From Synergistaceae bacterium (GTDB taxonomy: Bacteria > Synergistota > Synergistia > Synergistales > Aminobacteriaceae): a stretch of 64,000 nt of DNA. Each line of letters begins with the position of its first letter. The stretch's first letter is position 1. The translations under genes were made by a program, and so were the position numbers. The DNA lies in the NCBI GenBank assembly GCA_017470485.1, contig JAFUYQ010000014.1, positions 124,001-188,000 of the forward strand. The letters are read 5' to 3'. Under the pieces are notes generated by a model. That model had not been told where the DNA came from and ran no database searches. It worked only from the letters and a program-made list of their open reading frames with translations. Positions 54,128 through 62,227 of this stretch are shown piece after piece.

Positions 54128-54604
54128 ATGGGGAAACTTGCAGGAAAAAAATTATTGCTTCTTGGTGAGCGCGACGGCGTTCCCGGACCTGCAATGGAAG
54201 CATGTCTAAAGGACAGCGGCGCAGAGATAATCTTCTCGGCGACCGAGTGCTTTGTCTGAACGGCCGCAGGAGCGATGGACCTGCAGAACCAGCAGAGAGT
54301 TAAAGATGCTGGAGAGAAATACGGAACGGATTGCGTTGTAATACTTGGCAGCTCTGACGCGGAAGGCGCAGAGATTTACGCCGAGACAGTTACAGCAGGT
54401 GATCCGACCTATGCAGGACCCCTCGCCGGAGTTTCGTTGGAACTCCCTGTATATCATGTTTTCGACCCTGTAATCAGAGCAGAATGCGACCCCGCTGCAT
54501 GGGAAGAGCAGATTTCAATGATGGAAATGGTGCTTGACCCTGAAGCATTAGCCGAAGCAGTCAAAGGAATGCGCGAACAGTACAGCAAGAACGTTATTGA
54601 ATAG
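54128..54604 (+). CDS. grdA: Glycine reductase selenoprotein A (TGA = Sec44)
   Basis: Read through the TGA at 54257-54259 this is a 158-aa protein, full GrdA length. Sec44 lies in [15 protein letters not shown], the known position of GrdA selenocysteine. Selenoprotein A carries the carboxymethyl-Se group from protein B to protein C, which then releases acetyl phosphate. The start ATG at 54128 has GAAGGGAAGGTG before it. A shorter frame from 54275 would miss the catalytic residue. A hairpin follows the TGA at +6. Confidence 0.95.
54257..54284 (+). promoter_or_regulatory. SECIS-like hairpin and UGA of grdA
   Basis: TGA at 54257-54259, then GCAGG (54266-54270) pairs with CCTGC (54280-54284) around AGCGATGGA. 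Stem and loop differ from the grdB and selD elements (5 bp, 9-nt loop, 6-nt gap). Confidence 0.65.
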
Positions 54605-54622
54605 TAACATCAGGTAATCAAC

Positions 54623-54668
54623 GCCCGGGGGACTTGAAATTAAAAAATCCTCCGGGCATTATTTTAAT
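54623..54668 (+). terminator. Hairpin between grdA and grdC, likely partial terminator
   Basis: GCCCGGgGGA (54623-54632) pairs with TCCtCCGGGC (54648-54657), followed by ATTATTTTAAT. A partial stop would give more TrxA/GrdA than GrdC/GrdD. Confidence 0.7.
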
Positions 54669-54692
54669 CACGAATACGGAGATTGATTTATC

Positions 54693-56237
54693 ATGTCAAA
54701 AGTCGGAATCAAAAGTTACTCTTACTGCCTTAACCATGCCCCCGAAACCGGCTCGCGTTACGGCGGCACGCCCTACGAGGCCACTCACAGCGGCAAAGAG
54801 CAGGAATACCTTGACGCTCTCCCGAAGCATATTCAGAGCTATGACCACGCGCTTCACTACGCCCCTAACCAGACTTACATCGGCGGAATAAGCTACGAGG
54901 AGTTCGAGGGACTCAAAACCCCTTGGGTAGATAATCTTCTTCCTGACGAGAAAGCAAAACGCTACGGGAAATTCGGCGAACTCATGCCCGAAGATGAATT
55001 TCTCGGTTTAATCAGCGCATGTGATGAATTTGAGCTTGTCTGGCTCGAAAAGAGTTTCGCTGAGGAAGTCAGCAAGAAATTAGCCGAAGACCCCGTAATC
55101 ACTGAGGTAATCGTAAAAAGAGTCGTCCGTCCAAAGAACATGCACGAACTCGCTGAGATTGAAACGGAAGTAAAAGAAAGAGACGGACTCGCCCTCTATT
55201 TCGGCGGTAAAGTAGTCGGCTGTATCAGAAGCGGACACCCTACTGACCCCTGCTTGACCGCTCATGTTCTTATGGAAAACCTTGCCGGAAAAGCGTCAGG
55301 CGTTTTGGCTCTCCTTCATCTTCTCAAGAACAGCGGAATGAATCCTTTAGACCTCGACTTTGTTATCGAGTGTTCAGAGGAAGGAGCTGGCGACGTAGGG
55401 CAGAGAGCCGGAGGAAACTTCGCTAAGGCTATTGCTGAGGTTGCAGGCTGCACAAACGCTTCGGGCTGCGACGTAAGAGGCTTCTGCGCCGGCCCAGTAA
55501 ACGCTATGATTAACGCCGCTTCTCAGGTCGCCGCCGGAGCGAGAAAAAATATCGCTGTTGTTGCAGGAGGTTCAATCCCCAAACTCTACATGAACTCGCG
55601 CGACCACGTCAAAAAAGGCTTGCTTGCCCTTGAGGACTGCGTGGGAAGTTTTGCGGTTCTTCTCGTTCCCGATGACGGAACAATGCCCGTAATGAGGCTT
55701 GATGTTCTCGGAAAACACACTGTCGGTGCAGGCGGTGCGCCTCAGGCCGTAACCAGTGCTTTAACATTTGAGCCGCTTCAGTCAGCCGGACTCACGTTCA
55801 GCGATGTTGACAGATTCGCGCCCGAACTCCAGAACCACGAAATCACCGAGCCTGCCGGAGCAGGCAACGTTCCTCTCGCTAACATCAAGATGATTGCCGC
55901 CCTTGCCGTAATGAAGAAAGCAATCGAGAAACCGGCCATGATGGACTTCATCAAACAGCACGGAACTATCGGTTACGCCCACACACAGGGTCATATTCCT
56001 GCCGGAGTACCCTTCATCGGCCCTGCCTGTGAACTCATCAACGAGGGCAAAATTAAGCGCGCAATGATTATCGGTAAAGGCTCATTGTTCCTCGCAAGGC
56101 TCACGAATCTTGCTGACGGTGCATCGTTCTTAATCGAAGCTCCCGAACCAGTAGCACCTTCATCAGCGGTAAGCAAAGAGGACATCAAAGCTATGATACT
56201 TGAGGCATTAGGCGAAGTAGCCGGAAAGCTGGCCTAA
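54693..56237 (+). CDS. grdC: Glycine/sarcosine/betaine reductase protein C, beta subunit
   Basis: A 514-aa protein of the GrdC type with a ketoacyl-synthase-like core. Conserved blocks include ECSEEGAGDVGQRAGGNFAKAI, EVAGCTNASGCDVRGFCAGP with several cysteines, and IKQHGTIGYAHTQGHIPAGVPF. With GrdD it accepts the carboxymethyl-selenoether from GrdA and forms acetyl phosphate, which yields ATP through acetate kinase. It is the same protein for all three reductases, so it gives no substrate clue. It stops one base before the grdD start. Confidence 0.95.
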   Translation: MSKVGIKSYSYCLNHAPETGSRYGGTPYEATHSGKEQEYLDALPKHIQSYDHALHYAPNQTYIGGISYEEFEGLKTPWVDNLLPDEKAKRYGKFGELMPEDEFLGLISACDEFELVWLEKSFAEEVSKKLAEDPVITEVIVKRVVRPKNMHELAEIETEVKERDGLALYFGGKVVGCIRSGHPTDPCLTAHVLMENLAGKASGVLALLHLLKNSGMNPLDLDFVIECSEEGAGDVGQRAGGNFAKAIAEVAGCTNASGCDVRGFCAGPVNAMINAASQVAAGARKNIAVVAGGSIPKLYMNSRDHVKKGLLALEDCVGSFAVLLVPDDGTMPVMRLDVLGKHTVGAGGAPQAVTSALTFEPLQSAGLTFSDVDRFAPELQNHEITEPAGAGNVPLANIKMIAALAVMKKAIEKPAMMDFIKQHGTIGYAHTQGHIPAGVPFIGPACELINEGKIKRAMIIGKGSLFLARLTNLADGASFLIEAPEPVAPSSAVSKEDIKAMILEALGEVAGKLA

Positions 56238-56238
56238 G

Positions 56239-57384
56239 ATGTCGGACGCTATCAAAAAATTAGTCGGCGAGGCGCTCAGCGAGATAATCGAGAGTGCCAA
56301 GACCGGCGGCTCTAAAGTAAGAGTCGGACTCATGGCCTCAGGAAGCGAACACGGTGCTGAGGAAATCGCTAAGGGCGCAAGGTTAGCCCTTCAGAACTCA
56401 ACAGGGGTAATCCCCGTTTTAATCGGCCCGAAAGTGAAAGGCTATGAGGATTTGGAATACATCGAGTGCGCTGAGTGCGACATTCCTGCGAAACTTGAGG
56501 AATGCGTAAAGAACGGCGATGTCGAAGGAGCTGTAGCAATGCACTTCCCGTTCCCTCTGGGCGTAACCACAATCGGAAGAGTAGCTACTCCCGGACGCGG
56601 CCGCCCCATGATTCTCGCGTCAACAACAGGAACATCATCAACAGTTCGCGGCGAGGCCATGCTGAGAAATGCTGTCTACGGTATCGCTGTTGCAAAGGCA
56701 CTCGGAATTGATAACCCTACTGTCGGAATACTCAATGTTGACACGGCACAGCCGGTTTTCAGAGCGTTGACGAGAATGAAGGAGAAGGGCTACGCGATAA
56801 CCTTCGGCGAGTCTACCCGTGCTGACGGAGGGAGCGTCCTCAGAGGCAATGACATTCTCACCGGCGCGGTTGATGTCTGCGTTACCGACACCCTCACAGG
56901 AAATGTACTCGTAAAGATGTTCTCATCGTTCACGACAGGCGGAAGCTATGAGGCTACGGGTTGGGGCTACGGGCCTTCGTGCGGCGAGGGCTGGAACAAC
57001 GTTGTCTCAATCGTTTCGAGAGCGTCAGGCGCACCCGTTATCGCTAACGCTTTGGCGTTCACGGCGAAAGTTATTCAGGGCGGACTTCCTGAGAAGGTCG
57101 TTGAGGAATTAAAGTCAGCAAGAAAAGCCGGACTTGATGAAGAGATTGAGGCATTAACGCCCAAGACTGCTCAGGCTGAGGAAGTCAAAGCACCTCCGGC
57201 AGAACCTACAGATGACGAGCTTCACGGTATTGACGTTCTCGAAATCGACAACGCCGTTAAAGTTCTCTGGAAGGAAGGAATTTACGCCGAGAGCGCAATG
57301 GGCTGCACCGGCCCCGTCATCAAAATGCCCAAGCGTCATATGGAAAAGGCCGCTGAAATTCTCAAGGCCAACGGGTATCTGTAA
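56239..57384 (+). CDS. grdD: Glycine/sarcosine/betaine reductase protein C, alpha subunit
   Basis: A 381-aa PlsX/phosphotransacetylase-like protein. Conserved regions include VGLMASGSEHGAEEIAKGARLALQN, GVIPVLIGPKVKG, GILNVDTAQPVFRAL, and the cysteine near the end in SAMGCTGPVIKMPKRH, a proposed thioester-forming residue in GrdD. It forms the acetyl phosphate with GrdC. A Glu/Lys/Pro-rich linker around 310-335 separates the body from the C-terminal Cys domain. DUF3343 follows 3 bp after the stop. Confidence 0.94.
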   Translation: MSDAIKKLVGEALSEIIESAKTGGSKVRVGLMASGSEHGAEEIAKGARLALQNSTGVIPVLIGPKVKGYEDLEYIECAECDIPAKLEECVKNGDVEGAVAMHFPFPLGVTTIGRVATPGRGRPMILASTTGTSSTVRGEAMLRNAVYGIAVAKALGIDNPTVGILNVDTAQPVFRALTRMKEKGYAITFGESTRADGGSVLRGNDILTGAVDVCVTDTLTGNVLVKMFSSFTTGGSYEATGWGYGPSCGEGWNNVVSIVSRASGAPVIANALAFTAKVIQGGLPEKVVEELKSARKAGLDEEIEALTPKTAQAEEVKAPPAEPTDDELHGIDVLEIDNAVKVLWKEGIYAESAMGCTGPVIKMPKRHMEKAAEILKANGYL

Positions 57385-57387
57385 ACT

Positions 57388-57612
57388 GTGAGCTGTCTGG
57401 CGACGTTCAAGACAACGAGTGCGGCGTTAATGTTCGAGAGGGTTTGCCGGAAATCGGGAATACCTGCGAGGATTGCGCCAGTTCCGAGAAAATTATCATC
57501 ATCGTGCGGATTAGCCTGTGAATTTCCCTGCGACATGAGGAACGATGTTGAAAGTATCGCGGCGGAAAAGAAAATTCAGGTTTCAGGCTATCACGACATC
57601 ACAGAGGAATAG
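57388..57612 (+). CDS. DUF3343 protein (putative Se/S carrier-like)
   Basis: A 74-aa protein starting at GTG 57388, three bases after grdD. The motif VPRKLSSSCGLACEFPC, with a conserved Ser-Ser-Cys-Gly, is the mark of DUF3343 / Se-S carrier family proteins that accompany YedF/YedE and selenium genes. It is a compact alpha-beta fold with several cysteines. Placement at the end of the glycine reductase operon suggests delivery or storage of selenium or sulfur for the selenoproteins. A role has not been shown in this sequence. Confidence 0.8.
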   Translation: MSCLATFKTTSAALMFERVCRKSGIPARIAPVPRKLSSSCGLACEFPCDMRNDVESIAAEKKIQVSGYHDITEE

Positions 57613-57617
57613 AAAAA

Positions 57618-57655
57618 ACAGGGGGCAGAATGAAAATGCTCCCTTGTTTTCTTTT
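57618..57655 (+). terminator. Terminator after the grd operon, before the dcw cluster
   Basis: ACAGGGGGCA pairs with TGCtCCCtTGT (one bulge and one G-U), followed by TTTTCTTTT. It separates the glycine reductase transcript from rsmH. Confidence 0.75.
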
Positions 57656-57677
57656 GCCGGAAGAAGGTATTTTATTT

Positions 57678-58556
57678 ATGCACCACGAACCAGTTATGTT
57701 AAATGAAGTTTTAGCCCTCATGGAAAATCACAGCCATTCAAAAATTCTTGACGGTACTTTAGGATTAGGCGGTTATTCGGAAGGAATTCTGAAGCGTTTT
57801 CAATCGTCTCAAGTTTTGGGAATTGACCGCGATTCTGAAGCTGTAAAATTTTCATGTCAAAGACTTTCCGAATACTCTCAGAGATTTACTGCCCTCCTTA
57901 AAAATTTCGGTGCAGTCTCAGAATTAGATGATGTAGCTTCGTATGATGTATTTGTTTTTGACTTGGGTGTCTCGAACATGCAGATTACGATTCCTGAGAG
58001 GGGCTTCTCGTTCAACATTGACGGGCCTCTCGACATGAGAATGAATCCTGATGATGATTCGTGTCCTTCAGCCGCTGACGTTCTGAGGGATTCGGACGCT
58101 GAGACGCTGACGGAAATTTTCAGGAATTACGGCGAGGAACGTTACGCGAAACAGATTGCCTCAGCCATTAAACGCTCTCCCGTTCCGATAACGACCACTT
58201 ACGGGCTTGTTGAGTTAATCCGAAAGGCACTGCCCCAGCCCGTCCAGAGGAAAATGGGTACTCACCCTGCGCGAAGAATCTTTCAGGCACTCCGAATCTA
58301 TGTCAACAATGAGGCAGGCGAACTCGAATCGCTTTTGAAATCGCTTCCGGAGGTGAACAGAACCGCATTAGTTATATTCGTCTCATACCATTCACTTGAG
58401 GACAGAATGGTTAAACATTCCTTCAGGCAGTGGCAGAACGAAGGCTTCGGAAAAATAATCACACGCCACCCCATAACTCCCTCAGAAGACGAAATCAGCC
58501 GTAACTACAAGGCGAGAAGCGCAAAGTTAAGGGCATTTTCTCTGAGTATGAACTAA
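57678..58556 (+). CDS. rsmH: 16S rRNA m4C1402 methyltransferase
   Basis: A 292-aa SAM-dependent methyltransferase. The start is ATG 57678, giving MHHEPVMLNEVLALM, the usual RsmH beginning; an in-frame ATG at 57630 is inside the terminator. Family motifs are ILDGTLGLGGYSEGIL, VLGIDRDSEA, DLGVSNMQ, and RIFQALRIYVNNE with VIFVSYHSLEDRMVK. RsmH methylates C1402 in the ribosomal P site. It opens the dcw cluster here, with no mraZ upstream. Confidence 0.95.
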   Translation: MHHEPVMLNEVLALMENHSHSKILDGTLGLGGYSEGILKRFQSSQVLGIDRDSEAVKFSCQRLSEYSQRFTALLKNFGAVSELDDVASYDVFVFDLGVSNMQITIPERGFSFNIDGPLDMRMNPDDDSCPSAADVLRDSDAETLTEIFRNYGEERYAKQIASAIKRSPVPITTTYGLVELIRKALPQPVQRKMGTHPARRIFQALRIYVNNEAGELESLLKSLPEVNRTALVIFVSYHSLEDRMVKHSFRQWQNEGFGKIITRHPITPSEDEISRNYKARSAKLRAFSLSMN

Positions 58557-58561
58557 GTATT

Positions 58562-58590
58562 TTGTGTAAAATCTGAAATTGTGGTATCAT
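58562..58590 (+). promoter_or_regulatory. Predicted promoter upstream of ftsL
   Basis: TTGTGT (58562-58567), a 17-bp spacer and TATCAT (58585-58590) form a moderate sigma-70-type site. It lies inside the longer frame of the ftsL-like gene, which supports the later GTG start at 58656. Confidence 0.45.
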
Positions 58591-58655
58591 TCGTTTCACT
58601 TAAATTAAAACTGGCCGTAATATCTTCACAAGAAAGGAATCGGAGGCGAAGGGCA

Positions 58656-59033
58656 GTGCGTAAAGATAACAATAACAGATTAAGAATAACATTCCGCTTC
58701 ATAATAGGCTTCGGGGTAGTGATAAGTCTTGTAATAGGCTTGGGTATCCTCAGATTCCATGCAGCCCGTTTAGCTTACTACCTTGAATCCGTAAATCAGT
58801 CCATTCAGAAATATTCAGATGAGGAAGTCGTTTTGAGGCAGGAACTTTCAGCGTTGGTAGCTCCAATAAGAATATACTCGTTCTGCAAGGAAAGTCTCGG
58901 TATGCAGAAAGTCGTTAAGGCTGAGACGCTTCCTATACGTATGAGGAATGAAAATCTTGCCGCCTCCAAAAATTCTGAGCCTTCACGATTAAAGGGCTGG
59001 CGTTATGGGCTGGCGTGGCTTTTAGGGCAGTAA
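58656..59033 (+). CDS. ftsL: FtsL-like cell division protein
   Basis: A 125-aa bitopic protein: a short basic cytoplasmic end, one membrane helix (RFIIGFGVVISLVIGLGIL), then a coiled-coil extracytoplasmic region (YLESVNQSIQKYSDEEVVLRQEL). Architecture, size and place between rsmH and the PBP gene match FtsL, which recruits FtsB/FtsI to the septum, although FtsL sequences are poorly conserved. I chose GTG 58656, which has GGAGG nine bases upstream, over the in-frame GTG at 58581. Confidence 0.78.
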   Translation: MRKDNNNRLRITFRFIIGFGVVISLVIGLGILRFHAARLAYYLESVNQSIQKYSDEEVVLRQELSALVAPIRIYSFCKESLGMQKVVKAETLPIRMRNENLAASKNSEPSRLKGWRYGLAWLLGQ

Positions 59034-59034
59034 A

Positions 59035-60717
59035 ATGTCTCCGGCACGTCAGGGCAGAGCAGGTAATCCCTGGATACTTTTTGTAGCATTCTTCATTGTC
59101 ATAGGCTGTACGTTAGTAGCGCGGCACTGTTACCCCGATCCTCTGGTAGTTCAGCAGTCCCAGCACCAGTATTGGCGGAAAGTCCCGTTAAAATCAACAA
59201 GGGGAATCATTCAGGACGTTAAGGGCAATGCTCTTGTAATTTCCGAGACGCTCCCGTCATTCGCTGTTGACCCGTCAATGGTAGGTTCTAGGGATCTTGA
59301 GGAAATAGCTAAGGTCGTCTCCCCAGAAATTACCGAAAATCTCATAGCGAAGATGAGAACAAAATCCCGATTCATGTGGATAAATCATAAAATTTCGGAG
59401 CGCGAAGCACTGAAATACAAGGAGCTTATGAAAAAAATCAAAGCTATTCGGGAAATTGACGAGCCTTACAGGAAATACACCAATCAGCGTTTAATGTCTC
59501 ATGTTCTCGGCTTCTGCGACAACGAAAACAAAGGTCAGGCAGGAATCGAACAGCTTTGGGACAACACTCTGTACAATCCGCCCGGACAGAAAATAGTCGT
59601 CCGCCGTCAAGGTTCTCAGGCCGCCTCAATAATGGAGCGCGAACCCGAAAAACGTTCAGTTACTCCGATAGTTACATTGACGCTCGACAGCAGGATTCAA
59701 TACGTCGTCGAAAAGCACTTGTTCCGAACGGCTGAGCGCGAGAAAGCAAAGTGGGCGGTCTGCGTCTGCATGAACCCCAACACAGGCGAGATTCTTGCGA
59801 TGGCAAGTTACCCGACTTATGACCCTTCAAACAGAAAGACTTTTGCCGAAGGAGATGCCCTGTCGAATAACGTCATAAGCAGAACTTACGAGCCCGGCTC
59901 AACGTTCAAGCCCGTTTACATGGCCGTTGCACTCGAAAGGGGCTGGGTGAAAAAAGATGAAATGTTCTTCTGTCCGGCAAAGCTCAAAGTTGCTGACGGC
60001 TTCATCAGGGAATCAGATGCCCGTGTCGCGCTGGGCAACGTTGATACTGCACAGCTACTTATAAAGTCATCGAACGTCGGAATGGCTCAGATTGGAATAC
60101 GCGCTGACAGAAATATCATGTTCGAGAGCCTCCAGTCATTAGGCTTCGGGCAGGAAACTGATATTGAACTTCCGGGAGTTTCACGGGGCATTCTCCCTTA
60201 CCCTGAGAGCTGGCGCGGTATCACTCCGGCCAACATCGCTATCGGTCAGGGACTTGCCGTTACACCCCTTCAGCTCGTAACCGCTATGGCCTCTGTCGTG
60301 AACGGCGGTAAGCTCATGAGTCCTTACATCGTTAAACAGGCCGTTAATTCGCAGGGCGAACTCGTTTACAGGGGCGAACCGAAAGTTATGCGCGAGGTCA
60401 TGACCCCCGAAACAGCCGCATGGATTCGCGAGGCAATGCGGAGAGTCATTACTGAGGGAACAGGCCGTAGAGCAGCTACCAACATCACCGAAATCGCCGG
60501 CAAAACCGGTACTGCTCAGGTCGCCGGAAAAGGAGGCTACTTGCCCGGCAAATATGTCGGTTCATTCATAGGGTTCTGGCCATATGACGAGCCTAAATAC
60601 TTAATGCTCATTGCCATCGGCGAACCGTCAAACGGAAGGTATTACGGCGGTGATCTGGCAGCTCCCGTGTTCAAGTCAATAGTTGAAGAAATGGCCGAAC
60701 TCGAATATTATTCATGA
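59035..60717 (+). CDS. ftsI: Septal penicillin-binding protein (FtsI/PBP2-SpoVD type)
   Basis: A 560-aa class B PBP. One N-terminal membrane helix (PWILFVAFFIVIGCTLVA), a dimerisation domain, and a transpeptidase domain with the nucleophile motif STFK (289-292), SSN (near 346) and KTGTAQ (near 485). It cross-links septal peptidoglycan. It begins one base after ftsL stops, in cluster order rsmH-ftsL-ftsI-murE. No PASTA domains are present at the end, so it is the short form. Confidence 0.94.
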   Translation: MSPARQGRAGNPWILFVAFFIVIGCTLVARHCYPDPLVVQQSQHQYWRKVPLKSTRGIIQDVKGNALVISETLPSFAVDPSMVGSRDLEEIAKVVSPEITENLIAKMRTKSRFMWINHKISEREALKYKELMKKIKAIREIDEPYRKYTNQRLMSHVLGFCDNENKGQAGIEQLWDNTLYNPPGQKIVVRRQGSQAASIMEREPEKRSVTPIVTLTLDSRIQYVVEKHLFRTAEREKAKWAVCVCMNPNTGEILAMASYPTYDPSNRKTFAEGDALSNNVISRTYEPGSTFKPVYMAVALERGWVKKDEMFFCPAKLKVADGFIRESDARVALGNVDTAQLLIKSSNVGMAQIGIRADRNIMFESLQSLGFGQETDIELPGVSRGILPYPESWRGITPANIAIGQGLAVTPLQLVTAMASVVNGGKLMSPYIVKQAVNSQGELVYRGEPKVMREVMTPETAAWIREAMRRVITEGTGRRAATNITEIAGKTGTAQVAGKGGYLPGKYVGSFIGFWPYDEPKYLMLIAIGEPSNGRYYGGDLAAPVFKSIVEEMAELEYYS

Positions 60718-60747
60718 TGAAAATTTACATAAAGGCAGGTTAATATC

Positions 60748-62226
60748 TTGAGCGTCAAATTTGGTGATGTCCTGAGTTTTGTACGGAAAAAATCTCAGAA
60801 TGCTGAAGTCCGTATGAAGTCTCAGGACAATTTTTATACGCAGATAGATGACGTTATTTCCGACAGCAGAGAAGTCAAAGAAGGCACTCTCTTCGCGTGC
60901 ATAACCGGCGAGATTTCAGACGGCCACAAGTTCGTCGGCATGGCCGAGAAAAAAGGCGCGTCCGCTCTCCTCTGCGAACATGAAGTAGATTCTGAGCTTC
61001 CTCAGATTATCGTAGGCAGGGTAAGAGATTATCTCGGCGAAGTCGCTTCACTGGTTTACGGCAGCCCCTCTGAAAAATTATTGATGGTCGGCGTTACCGG
61101 CACTAACGGAAAAACTACGACTACTTACATTCTGCGCTCAATTCTTCAGGCCGCCGGAATAAGAACCGGGCTTCTCGGAACAATCATCGAGAGCGACGGC
61201 ATTACCGACAAGGACGCTGACAGAACTACCCCCGAAAGCTCAATCGTTCAAAGGCAGCTCGCCAGCATGGTCAAGAACAACTGCGGCGCGTGCGTAATGG
61301 AAACTTCATCGCACGGGTTATTCTTCGGACGCTTGAAGGGCGCATTGTATGACGTTCCCGTGTTCACGAATCTTTACCCTGAACACTTGGATTTCCATAA
61401 GGACATGGAGAATTATTTTGCCGCAAAAAAACTTCTTTTCACGGATTACACTAAGCCCGATTACAGGGGGGCGGCAAATTTTGATGATCCTTACGGAAAA
61501 AGATTAATCACCGAGTTCGGGGACAGGCTCAGCGGATTCGGACTGACTGACGGCGCGGAATCAAGAGTAATCGACTCGAAGACCAACATAAACGGCACTG
61601 ACCTCGTAATTCAAGCCGAAGGTTATGAGCCTCTAAGGCTTCACACCCCGTTAGTCGGAGGTTTCAACATCATGAACACCCTCTGTGCCGTTACAGCATT
61701 AAGAGGGCGAGTCGATGACGAGGCGATAATCAAAGGCGTTGCGAACGTTCCTCAAGTTCCGGGAAGGCTCGAAAGAATTGACCTCAATAACGGCGCGTGT
61801 GTATTCGTTGATTTCGCGCACACTCCTTCGGCACTGGCAAGCGTTCTCGGAGTAGTAAGGGGGCTTTCGGGAAAGGACAGGAGGATTATTTCATTGTTCG
61901 GGCACGGCGGAGGGCGTTACCAGATGAACAGGCCGGAACTCGGACGCTCAGCCTCAGAATTTGCCGATGAGGTCATAATCACTTCAGACAACGCCAGAGA
62001 TGAAGACCCTGCCGAAATCGCTAAGGCCATCGAGGGAGGCGTAACGATTCCAAGCAGGACGATTCTCGACAGACCCGAAGCCGTAAGAACCGCCCTTGAG
62101 GGACTCAAATCGGGCGATATTCTTGTGATTACAGGGAAAGGGCCGGAGAAATTCATAACCATTAAGGACAAAAAAATACCGTTCAATGACGCTGAAGCCG
62201 TTAAAACATGGAGGGACTCACACTAA
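60748..62226 (+). CDS. murE: UDP-MurNAc-tripeptide synthetase (meso-DAP-adding MurE)
   Basis: A 492-aa Mur ligase starting at TTG 60748 with AAGGCAGG upstream. The ATP loop is GVTGTNGKTTTT near residue 115. The third-residue recognition motif reads DNARDEDP; the retained arginine and Asp/Glu fit the DNPR-type box of meso-DAP enzymes, with Ala for Pro. Together with dapF and lysA this implies DAP in the wall. It precedes murF by one base. Confidence 0.93.
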   Translation: MSVKFGDVLSFVRKKSQNAEVRMKSQDNFYTQIDDVISDSREVKEGTLFACITGEISDGHKFVGMAEKKGASALLCEHEVDSELPQIIVGRVRDYLGEVASLVYGSPSEKLLMVGVTGTNGKTTTTYILRSILQAAGIRTGLLGTIIESDGITDKDADRTTPESSIVQRQLASMVKNNCGACVMETSSHGLFFGRLKGALYDVPVFTNLYPEHLDFHKDMENYFAAKKLLFTDYTKPDYRGAANFDDPYGKRLITEFGDRLSGFGLTDGAESRVIDSKTNINGTDLVIQAEGYEPLRLHTPLVGGFNIMNTLCAVTALRGRVDDEAIIKGVANVPQVPGRLERIDLNNGACVFVDFAHTPSALASVLGVVRGLSGKDRRIISLFGHGGGRYQMNRPELGRSASEFADEVIITSDNARDEDPAEIAKAIEGGVTIPSRTILDRPEAVRTALEGLKSGDILVITGKGPEKFITIKDKKIPFNDAEAVKTWRDSH

Positions 62227-62227
62227 A

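Noticed and set aside
54275..54604. Short gene starting at ATG 54275
   Set aside because: It is the tail of grdA after the Sec codon and lacks the family N-terminus.
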